Origin: Macrobrachium rosenbergii
Taxonomy: Eukaryota > Arthropoda > Malacostraca > Decapoda > Palaemonidae
Length of the DNA: 64,000 bases
Assembly: GCF_040412425.1 (NCBI RefSeq)
Contig: NC_089762.1
Span: forward strand, 17,490,212-17,554,211
Direction of reading: 5' to 3'
Under the pieces are notes generated by a model. It was not told the DNA's origin. It saw only the letters and a list, made by a program, of their open reading frames with translations, and ran no database searches. This document shows positions 54,167 to 64,000 of this stretch, piece by piece; position 1 is the first letter of the stretch, and every line of letters starts with the position of its first letter. Position numbers and translations under genes: made by a program.

Positions 54167-55130
54167 TGGAATTAGAATTCTTTTACAATTTACAGGGGTT
54201 TATTTACAGAGACTTAGAAATGAAACAAGGAGACAAACAAAACAAAATGGTAGCCGATGGGCAGACTTATTAATTGGATATGTAGAACCATAATACAGTG
54301 ATTGGCAACAAGCAAGCAGATTAATAAGGGGGCCAATGTACAATACAATTATTCCGGTTACAATAAAAATGGCTTAGTCATGCCCCGATTACACTAAATA
54401 GTCTCAGTTAGATGCTGCAAACAGATTGAACTCCAGGATGGGGGAAATAATTCATATAAAATTTTGGCGAGGCCACAACGGATTTCAAGGATCGGACTGC
54501 GTCCAGGAATAATTCGGGCTTGAAAAGGCAGTCAGAATTATCGGGCACAGAGCGCACGGATTGGTTGGTCTCTCCTTGTAGGACCATTGAGGGTACCAAA
54601 CAATAGTCTTGGCTGTCTGTCGAAGATAGTTCAACCAGGGGAACACGGAAAAATGGATGCCGACTAGGCGTGCGTTCCTGATGGGTTTCAGCTTTAGTCT
54701 CTCCTTCTTCAAAACACAGTGTCTTGAATTTCGAACTTTGGACCAATCGTACCTGCAAGTATGTCACGACAACCAGCAAAAGGACAGAGACTAAAGTTCT
54801 TAAGGCTAAGTGCTTACAGAATAAAATCCTACATGGCCCCTAGCCTTAATATGACTATTTGACCTTCCCCATACCTAAATACTCCCACCTCACGTGATGG
54901 GGGTGAGAAGGGGGGGCCTATTGTTTCCCGGATCGAACGATTTTAGGGGTGAGGAAAGGGAGGCCTATGCTAACTACTGGTGCTAATCCAGCTTTTATCT
55001 GGTTCAAATATTTTCATATGGCTACATCCCGCCATATTGGCATCCACTTTAAGCTAATTAAATGAAAAAATTTTCCTAAGTTAGCCTGATAACAGCTGAA
55101 TAGGAGGGAGGGATGTAAATCCTTGATAGG
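54167..55130 (-). repeat. Probable LTR of Gmr1-like element 2
   Basis: The low end is set by CA plus the primer-site-like motif. The high end is placed by the purine run (minus strand AAGAGGGGGACC, 55125-55140) that would be a polypurine tract. It carries a 123-aa minus-strand frame (54779-54408) with no recognised domain. No second LTR was found above 58990, so the call rests on the flanking signals. Confidence 0.5.
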
Positions 55131-56699
55131 TCCCCCTCTTAAAAAGGCCCTTCACACCCTTTTTGGGTGTGAGGGTCATAAAAATTCTCACAACTTGCCC
55201 GTGACCCTCATAAGGTGGATTGTGGCTCTGCACATCTAAAGGAACCTACCAAACTGCTAAGAGGGGTTCTGAATTGGCTAATTTACAGGCCTAACCTACC
55301 TAAGGGTATAGAAAGGCTACTAACTGGCTATGGTGACAGGAGAAATCTATGCCTAGGCAAATGCACACTAGTAAACACCTAGCCTAACCTAACCTACTAT
55401 CCCCATGACTCTGGCACTGAACAAACTGGCACTATTGATGATCTGCACTGAATTAGGATCAGAAAACACACTTTACGGATAACACACAACAAATTGAAAC
55501 GTGACTAACCTGAAAGGTAATTCACAATGTATGATTAAGTAATGTATCAGTTTGAGTCTAGAGTGGGTTGGAAGGAGGTTAGTTGGAACAGGTTAGTAGT
55601 ACAAAGGCCTAAGTGGTTAATTTGTTAATGCTTTTTTTGCGGGATCAGAGGTCACACAGGCTACCTTCTCTGGGCAGGTGCCAGGATCGCTCTGAGATGG
55701 AGCGGCACTGTGTCAACGAACAAAATGCCAAATAACTTATGGCTCTGCCAAGATGAATTTCTTCCGCCCCTTCTTCTTCTTCTTTGGGGGCCTCCAGGGT
55801 CTGCTAGGCCAGTCCTTGGGGGCGATGAGGATTGACTCTGAAGAACGGCCAGGAGTGCCGTCAGGAGCAGGATCAGGGGCAGCCACAGGGAACTTACGGG
55901 CTGGTCTCCTATGCATTTTATGCTGCGACAACCGTCGTAGGAAGAAATCGGCGTCTGCATCCTGGCCGGACAGTTCCTGGTCGACCACAAAATATAATGA
56001 TAGTCCAGGCCTGCCAGAGGTTGTCCTCAGCAGGTGGAAGAGTGTGGGAAGGAGAAACATCGGGGTTGGAGGTTCGCACTGTGTGATGATCACGGTTGTG
56101 ACAAAGATTCTGGTGGATCTCCGTAGGAGGATCAAAAAATGTTCTGGATCGCGACTGGCACTAACTCAGGGCCATCCCCATGTTCTTAAGAATTTGGCGG
56201 GGAGCATCCAAAAAGATAGGCAAACATGTATTGGCACTGACCAATGCTAAAGAAGTGGCACTGGCAACAGTACTGGTGTCAGACAAAGCTGAAGGGGACC
56301 TGGGGATCAAGACCCTCGGTATCCCAAAGGCGTGATTTGGGACAAAGATTCCTGTCTTGGTGAAAACAAGCTGGGCCTCTTTTCAGTGGAGTTGGCAATC
56401 TGCTATTAACCTACTGGAAGGCACTTTGACCATCTCTTGGAATGGCCCCTGAATATATTGCAGGTCCTGCAGCTGTAATTTGTGAGGTCCTTTCGAGGAG
56501 GAGGAAGGTGTTGGTGGCCGTCTGATCCTAAGACCCAAAGGAAATTTGGAAAATGTGGTGGATTAGATTCTGTAGATATGTATGGAAAAAGGATGGAAGG
56601 TGTAACGTCTGATGGTGGTCACTGTCACAAAGGCTGTGTCCTATCAGAAGAATGTTGCGTAGATGTGCTGGCAGCAGTTCAGGCAACTTAGTGGTGTGT

Positions 56700-57140
56700 T
56701 CTTTTGGTGGGACATCCCCAGAGGATATCTCGACCAAGCAGGAACTCCAATCCGTGCCCAATCCCCCTTTGACCACGCCAAGACGGTGGATTTGTTGCTC
56801 CAACATCACCTGAGCTCAACTGTCCGGGATGGTCAGGGACTATTTATCCATTAGGTCACGGTCCACTTGTTGTGCTCCTCTGAATTGGCACTGGCTGGCA
56901 CTTGGGCAGATACGATCAGACAATGTCTGTGCCATGTCGGCAGTAGTTGGCAGGTGCACTGGTGGGCTGGATTTATCCAGATACCACTGATATGGACTGT
57001 GTATAGACCCTCTCAGGGTGATTCTCTTCGGCAGCTCAGCTATATATAGGCGGTGGCACAAATCATGTTTACGTGCCTGGGCGTGACCAATGTTTTGTAT
57101 ATGCAGGATATTTATATATAGAGTGTCCTGAAGCTCCATA
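56700..57140 (-). pseudogene. Protease remnant of Gmr1-like element 2
   Basis: Minus-strand fragments read ADMAQTLSDRICPSASQCQ (56950-56890) and, in another frame, GLEFLLGRDILWGCPTK (56760-56710). 'LLGRDI' corresponds to the LLGxD end of retroviral-type aspartic proteases. The DTG active site was not found. Confidence 0.4.
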
Positions 57141-57399
57141 GTCTCGGCAGGGCCTCGGTATATATGTTGATTTCCTGGCAGTGACGGTGTGCTGGGAAGA
57201 CAGGGGTTGAATTAGGTGGAGAGGAGGACTATATTATATATTGTTGGTAGGCTGCATAGGGTTGTTGCCCTGCTGATTGCTATCTTTGTAGTGGCAATCT
57301 GCTTCATATCCATCCTTTACAGATGGGGCATGGAGGTTTGTTAGGCGGGCCGTTCCGTGATATATTGAGGCCCGAGAGGTGTACATGGCACTATTTTGC

Positions 57400-58423
57400 G
57401 CAAAGGTGCCATGGGAAGGTTGTATGTCTCCCAGGCATCAGCTAAGCGGCAGGCTTCCTTGAGGGTGGCTGGTTGCTTATCATTAAAATACACAGCCAAC
57501 GGCCTGGAGCACACTGGAAGAGGTCCTCCAGCATGGTCCGGTTGAACAAATCCTCAAATATGTATATCGCATGGACTCTAACCAGCGGGTCCCAGCTATA
57601 TCTTGTGACAGGCCCATTCTGTCCAGGACCAGCTGACGTTCTTAGCCATCCCTCCGGAATCGTTGTTTCCACCACCTCTCAGCGGTGATTTCATATGCCT
57701 TAGCGATGGCCTCACGGACAGCAGCCATGTCTCCGCGTTGATCTCTTTCCAGGGCTTGGTGGGCAGCCTTAAATTTCCCATTTAGGTGCTTGGTAAGCAG
57801 TAAGGCCCTCTCAGCCAGGTTGACGTCATAGGTCTCGGGAGGATATTCGATCTCTTTGAGCCATTGTTCCAGCTATCTTCAGTCCATTTTCCCACAAGGT
57901 TATTGACTGTCGACAGAGATATATTTAGGGCAGATGGAGTGGGGCTAGAGGCTTGTTGTGCTGCTAAAGCTTTAGCGCTCTCCTTCTTGGCTCTCTCCAA
58001 CTCAAGCTCCCTGTCTTTGAGGGCTAGTTCATGCTGTCTTCTTCGCTCCTCTCTTTCTTCTTCTTCTCTCCGCTGCTCGGCTTCTTGCTGCCTTCTCCGC
58101 TCCTCTCTTTCTTCTTCTTGCTGTCTTTGTTCTTCTTCATACTTTCTCTTCTCAGCAATCTGTTCCTTTACAAACCTTTGAAGGGCCTGGCCGGAAAGAC
58201 CGTCCTCCTTCCCTATATTCCTAAAATATTGGTGCTCCTCGGTTGACATGTTGCTGATGGGGAAGGGTTGCTGATGGGGAAGGGGTGCTGAGTGAGTTAA
58301 CTGGGTGTTCCCGGAGGAAAAGGTTTGTGACGATGAGGAAGTGCCCTTTTGGATTATTGGCACTTCAGTGAGTGGCACCTTTGAATGAAATGGCACTGTG
58401 GATGAGTGTGCCATGCGAAACAC
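57400..58423 (-). pseudogene. Gag of Gmr1-like element 2
   Basis: The frame 58423-57782 (213 aa): a Ser/Pro-rich start; MSTEEHQYFRNIGKEDGLSG and QALQRFVKEQIAEKRKYEEE (residues 58-95); a long Glu/Arg/Gln coiled coil (about 90-155, EERRRQQEAEQRREEEER); then KDRELELERAKKESAKALAA. After a frameshift, 57675-57442 reads YIFEDLFNRTMLEDLFQCAP, GRWLCIL and, one frame over, KEACRLADAWE, the capsid C-terminal pattern ('E.F......L...L....P.....A..A'). This is the standard Gmr1/gypsy gag plan: coiled coil then capsid. One or more frameshifts are present. Confidence 0.75.
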
Positions 58424-58990
58424 ACTAGGGATCCACGTTCAGAAGGAAGTCCGAGTCCTTATGGGTGGATACACTAGTAAATGGAGTGCTCTGAAGGCTC
58501 TATGGTCCTTATGGGCGGATGCACTGTTAATGAGGTGTTCCTGAAGGAGCCATGGTCCTTATGGGCTTTTGTTTTCTGGTTGTATGGCATCTGTTTCTTC
58601 AATACAGGTGCAGTGGCTTATAAGAGGTTGCTTTGATGAGGTGGCACTGTTTGCTGGTGCGCTCCGTGGAGCAATGCAAAATGTCAGTGCATGAATTGGC
58701 ACTGAAGGTCTGGGTACTCTGCCTGAGCAGAAAGTAAGTAGGGAGTAAAAGGTAATTGAGAGACTCCAGCAGTAAGGGCTGGAGAAAAGGAAAGTGAAAG
58801 GAGAAAGACAAGTGCTTCAGTGATTGGGTGTTTGCAGTGCTGCAGATTAGTGGCACTGAGAGAAATGGAAACTGGATGTGACACAAGGGGTAGCTAGTTA
58901 TGAGAACTAGTGGCCGCTGCCTGACATGAGGACAGGTAGGCTACGAGAAATGGCAACAATGTGATAAGATACCCCACTCTCTGCACTCCA

Positions 58991-59610
58991 GTTGGAAAAC
59001 GTGTAACGATATAGATGCATGCGCTTTATAGCGTACGATAAATGATTTGAGCTGAAGCACTTGAAAAGAAAACTGTTATGCAATTATTCACTAAACACAA
59101 GTGCTAAAAAATTACGCACTGTGTATATGATAAAATTTAATGGGTAATGAATTTGAAATTCCGGATTAAGTATTAATATAATTTTTTGTATCTGCCTTTT
59201 ATAATTTGTGAGTTGGTTCCCTAACTCGTAAGTAAATTATGTCGGTCCCGTGTTAAAATGAATTGTTTGCCTATCATAGGTATCTTAAGAATTTCAAGGG
59301 TGAAAAATATGACGCTATAGGAGTGGTAAAAGGGTTAATGTAGATGAAAGGTTGAATCTGACTTTTTTTTTTTATTTTAGGTGTGATCACGTGGAGAGAA
59401 TAGGGAACATTTGGTTGGTCAAAAGAGTGCATAGTTTGGAAGTGTTGGTATAAGGAGGAGAGCAAAACTTATATAATGTTGGAGAGATGACATGAAAAGG
59501 AATTGGAAAGGAAGGGCCCTCAATTTCTGGAAACGCAAGTATGTGTGCACGATAGAGGTAAATGAAACTGTTGTGGTTTTGTATTTTCAGCTGATGAGCC
59601 TTCGTTTATA

Positions 59611-59702
<92 letters not shown>

Positions 59703-60579
59703 GTCTGATTAGGATTAATTGGATTAGATTAATGCCAATATTCGTGCTGGGAAGAGGAACAAGTGGAACCCTCCGAGGAAAAGGCGTATGGGTGAGCAAA
59801 TACTTAGACGGACAGATATAGCCTATATGAACATATATAACAAAAGAATAAGAAATTTTATATAATATATATTTTGAAATAGAAAGATCGGGACGATAAT
59901 CAAATATGAGGTAGTTTCTTAGTTTTCCTCTCTCTTCTACCGGTGTCTTATCAAAAGAACGCCTGCAACGTATTTACTTAGAACTTCTTTTTGTGTAATT
60001 CACGTGCAAAATGTTGTGCACATATATAAGATAATTTTGGATGATTTTGATAATTACAAAGGCTTGAAAGTTTGCGATATTTCACCACTGAGCAGGAACT
60101 TACACTGCAATATCTTAATGTAAGCAATAAATATTAGAAATTGACATTGATGACCCCGTTTTCGCACTAGAAAACAATAGAAAAGTCATCACTTCATAGC
60201 GGAGAGATTGTACAAGCGTCAAGTGATTACCATTATCCGGTGAATGTGATTAAGCGAGGAATGAGTAAATGGCCTCTACATATAAACCGAATGCAATTGT
60301 TTGCTGATGATAGAATTAAGGGAGTAATTGCGCGAATCGATAAGATGTGATGGTAGAAAAGAATGAAATGCGTGCAGACTCGTGCTGGATACGAAGAATG
60401 TGTTGAAGAGATTAAAGTGTCTCATTACGTGCGTGAGAGACATAAAACGATACATGCTTCAAGCGTTAACGCTGATGTTTAATATATTACCCAGGTGAGG
60501 ATGAATTGATTATTTTCGGCTGTAATAATATGAATCTGAATTAGACGCATATTCGTACTTACGAGATGCAACCTATTGT
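58991..60579. other. No gene recognised
   Basis: AT-rich DNA with a (TA)n tract at 59612-59698. Frames are short and featureless. Confidence 0.45.
59612..59698. repeat. (TA)n microsatellite
   Basis: About 42 TA units flanked by TTTATATATTTATA and ATTAGTCTGATTAGG. Confidence 0.95.
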
Positions 60580-60662
60580 TCTTGTGCTCCTTGGTTGTGT
60601 AATGGAATCAGTGCTAAATCAGTGTTCTTGCAAGGGGTTCAAATCCCCTTGGGAATGAGAAT
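60575..60662 (+). tRNA. tRNA-like sequence, possibly a SINE head or pseudogene
   Basis: CTTGGTTGTGTAATGGAATC resembles a D-arm/A box, and AAGGGGTTCAAATCCCCTTG forms a perfect T-stem-loop with a consensus B box (GGTTCAAATCC). The 7-bp acceptor stem does not close: GTGCTCC opposite GGGAATG fails. I therefore regard it as a degenerate tRNA or tRNA-derived repeat, not a working gene. Confidence 0.35.
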
Positions 60663-60959
60663 TTTTAAATTATTTCCTTCTGAATTTGGAGGCGTTCATA
60701 TATATAAAAAAAAACATTATGGAATAGAAATGTTAGTGGTCATTGCGACATAATGTTCATGAAGAATGTACCAGTAAGACTAAAAATATATTTGTCTGAA
60801 AACAACACTAAACCTTATAACACCCGAGTCAGAATTAGTTTATTTCGCCACTAGAAAATCTTTCTGAGGATTTGATAGATATATGTACGTAGAGCTGAAA
60901 TCAGTTCACACCTTCCTTGGTTTAGTGCTTGGATATGTGTATATATATACACATATCCA

Positions 60960-61180
<221 letters not shown>

Positions 61181-62235
61181 ATCCTTTTGGATTTAAATAT
61201 ATTTTTATATATCATATATAAAAGTGTAGAAAATGAAGTTGAATATATATGCGTGTGCATGTGTTTGTTTACTTGTGTGATACGTGTATCTGTATTCTTG
61301 TTGTCCTTGGTAGTCTCCAATTTATATTCAAGGAAAAATCTTGACTCACAAGGGAATATTTGTAAGTGACGCATCGTTTCTAATGATGTAGCTGACGAAA
61401 AGTAAAAGGCATCGTAGCGACGAGTGCTGAGTCTTCACTTGCCCATCAAGAGCATAGAGTAAACACAAACTCATAATGACAATGCAACAGGTAAACCAGT
61501 GGCCCCATTGTCTAGAAGTAACAACTGCGTCAATAGAAGTTCGCAGCTCCAATTCCAGTGTTGACTTTGCTCTGCGTCGGTGGCTCAGTGATCACGCAGC
61601 TGCGCAGAACTTGCCATTTGGAGGCATTCTTATTGAATAAAAATGAAAGTGATATGAAGGTAATGGCTCCCAGTGATCTAAATTTAAATCGCGTGTGGAA
61701 AAACACGGAGAAAACGAACAGAAAAAGATCAAGGATTGAAAAAGAAATAAGTTGTGAAATTAAACACAGAAATACGAGCCTGTCTCTCTCAGATGGTCGT
61801 GACGGTGTGCTTTAAGGGTGGTTAAGTAAGATGAGTAGCGTAGAAGGCCTGGTCAATGGTTTTATGTTTGCCATTTTTACAACAATAGAACAAGGTTACC
61901 GAGGTTGGGGTTCAGCAAACTTACTTCAGTTGCACGAAGTAATGATTAAAGCAGCGTGTGTTGAATGTAGCGTCTGTATAGTATTCAGAACATATGAAAA
62001 ATGCTTCACGAATATTCACTCAAACATAGACATTTAAACTCTGCTGCAAGTTGTCGACACATCATTCCAATTTCTGAATGTAAGAAAATAGGAAATTGAG
62101 AGTGTTAGGCTTCAGTGTTTTGTAGGCTGCTGCTTGTCCAGCAGAAAAAAAAGTTTCCGAGTGTTAATTGCCATTTTTCTCTATGGGATTCGCCTGTATT
62201 TTTTAAGATGAACATATTGTCAGTGCCATAATTTT

Positions 62236-62380
<145 letters not shown>

Positions 62381-62786
62381 CCCTTAACATCTGTTCAGTG
62401 TGTCATTTGTACTTTGAAATAGGTGTGATATGTTTTAAATATTTAAAAGGAATTTCTTTAATATGAGCTCATCCTCACAATCGATGTAGGAATGCATTTG
62501 TATCTCGGTTACAGAATACAGTGCCATAATTAAGTCGCATATGTAACACTTCAGCACTCGTGAGACGTATTGGAGCCATATATTAATCGTTTGTGTTTGA
62601 CAGTTATCATTATATGTACATTCCATTACTCATCCTCTGTTTTTTTTTATTATTTATTTTGGAGAAACTAGACGGTGCCTGCGCAAATATACCAGAAATG
62701 AAGTATATTGATACTTTCATCAGAAATCAGTGGAAATTTTAGTGATTTATCGATGTTAGTTACTATATTCTTCTAGTAAAGAATTT

Positions 62787-62802
62787 CTGCGTGTGTGTGC
62801 GC

Positions 62803-62850
<48 letters not shown>
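62787..62850. repeat. (GT)n-(GA)n microsatellite
   Basis: GCGTGTGTGTGCGCGT followed by about 23 GA units. Confidence 0.95.
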
Positions 62851-62854
<4 letters not shown>

Positions 62855-63249
62855 ATCTTGTGACCATATGTATGAGTAAACTGGAATGTGGTATTTGACC
62901 AACGACGTCCATTTGAACCGTAGCAGTAACATTGTTATTGTTACAGTTTACAGTGATGTTCATTTGAGTTTTCCATTTATACCGTAAAGAGAACATTCGT
63001 TTCATATCAGTCACATTTGTTTCTTAACCATTATGGCCCTTTTTGTTTTATTTCCTTTTTTTCCGACTTCATGGAAATAGATTGAATATAAGCACCTACT
63101 CCGTAGCTACAAAACATTGCCCTCAAACAGAAGCCCAATTTTTTATTTTTTTTTAACTCGTATTAAAGTTTGGAATTTCGCAGCGTGGTATACCTTTCGG
63201 CATTGTTTCTATTTACTTAGCCATTGGTTTTGATTAATGAATTTAGGCT

Positions 63250-63530
63250 TGACAGCTCTGAGGGGCAGAAAAGAGAGTTAACAACAAGATCAAGAGATTC
63301 AGAAAATATGTGAAGTAAAGTACAAAGATTTAAAGGTGGAACTGGGAGAGACCCCCACTGTTACATTAAATAGTAACAGTTACTGGTGTTGGAGAGCAAG
63401 ATTGATAAAAGAAATTGGGAACAGAGGCAAAGTAATGAGCTAAAATTATGTCCGGCTAGGGACCGAAGGGCTGCTTAAAACACCGTTCAGTAATGCGTCC
63501 AGTGTCTACTACTGGGGAGCCATTTGTAAT
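63250..63530 (+). repeat. Interspersed repeat with GGCTAGGGACCGAAGGG core
   Basis: GGCTAGGGACCGAAGGGCTG, then CAGTAATGCGTCCAGTGTCT and a following TACTGGGGAGCC, is a degenerate form of a repeat I recall from decapod transcripts, in which this block follows the GTCATTCAGCGCTGAAA block seen here at 22864. This is recall, not a search. Confidence 0.45.
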
Positions 63531-64000
63531 GGAGCTGACATTGTGCTACAGATGACTGCGACCTTCGTTATGAAAACTGTTTTGCGCCTTTTTCTTGTTA
63601 CCTTAGTTTAAGAGAACATTCTGGGGATATTTTTGGAGACAGTGTATTAAACAATTATAAGTATACTTTCTATATTTCGCATACGTTTCTAGTGGTAGAT
63701 TTTATAGAAAAGTTGGGTGAAAATTAATCATTGTTGCAGCAGTTTTTCATAACTATTTATCTTATAAGGTACAGGATGCAGAAGAAAGGATACTAGTCGT
63801 AATCTCGCGCATTTTCTCACGAAGCAGAGAATCTCAGCACCAGAACTATCACGAATTCAAAAGACATTTTCATAAATATCTCAACATCATTAAGTCAACT
63901 TGCATGAATTTAAAATTTCTCACTTACGTTCTGATTATGTTCACAGAATGGACGGTAATGTATTTAATGTATTTAGAAATGTATCCTTTTCTATGGAGAG

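Larger units (their letters stand above)
54167..58990 (-). mobile_element. Gmr1-like element 2, internally deleted
   Basis: Minus strand: a leader with repeated GGTCCTTATGGGCGGATGC-type units (58440-58570), gag (58423-57400), protease remnant (57140-56700), about 1.5 kb of unrecognised decayed sequence including a poly-Lys run (55750-55790), then a presumed LTR. Integrase, RT and RNase H are missing. Gag and primer-site similarities tie it to element 1, though the two are clearly different families. Confidence 0.6.

Noticed and set aside
55737..56250. Opposed ORFs with poly-Lys / poly-Phe
   Set aside because: They overlap a low-complexity purine run within the decayed Gmr1-like element 2. 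No domain is recognisable on either strand.

Overview
The window reads as intergenic DNA from a transposon-rich arthropod genome, most likely a decapod crustacean (shrimp, prawn or crayfish group). That assignment is inference. It rests on the combination of DIRS tyrosine-recombinase retrotransposons, Penelope-like elements, Gmr1-like Ty3 elements, tRNA-derived SINEs, very long (TA)n tracts, and repeat sequences I recall from decapod transcripts. I could not support any intact host protein gene. Nearly every recognisable coding stretch belongs to a mobile element, and almost all carry stops or frameshifts.

Layout. 1-7 kb: a three-level nest. A Merlin (ISXO2-type) transposase gene is split by a pogo/Tigger-type element with TA target duplication, and that element is split by a 3.2-kb non-LTR retrotransposon (LINE A) with a perfect 14-bp target-site duplication. 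A minisatellite of about 22 units follows (6290-7022), with stray copies near the left edge. 7.4-19.9 kb: a DIRS-like gag split by a 6.16-kb LINE B (ORF1, endonuclease, RT, RNase H) with a perfect 13-bp duplication, then the start of an RT and a second, unassigned gag-like region. 20-24.4 kb: a ZBED/hAT transposase relic, a Tigger transposase relic, and a tRNA-derived satellite arranged head to head.

24.4-35.4 kb: a probable Tigger-like element enlarged by about four 525-bp tandem units, a SINE and a complete DIRS element (26769-33206). The DIRS element has inverted terminal repeats, an internal complementary region, gag, RT/RNase H and tyrosine-recombinase regions. It also contains an almost complete U6 snRNA sequence in the gag interval and an almost complete 5S rRNA sequence interrupting the RT.

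35.4-45.3 kb, minus strand: a Ty3/gypsy-type LTR retrotransposon whose order is gag-protease-integrase-RT-RNase H. Integrase lies upstream of RT, the Gmr1 arrangement. A second, internally decayed relative lies at 54.2-59 kb. Penelope-like elements lie at 45.9-46.6 kb (minus strand, 5' truncated) and 51.3-53.8 kb (RT plus GIY-YIG, flanked by inverted pseudo-LTRs and interrupted by a SINE with a 13-bp duplication). 46.6-51.3 kb and 59-64 kb are AT-rich, microsatellite-bearing DNA with no gene I can support.

No pathway is encoded here. The value of the window is the insertion stratigraphy, the unusual Ty3 domain order, and the two Pol III-type RNA sequences inside one DIRS element.
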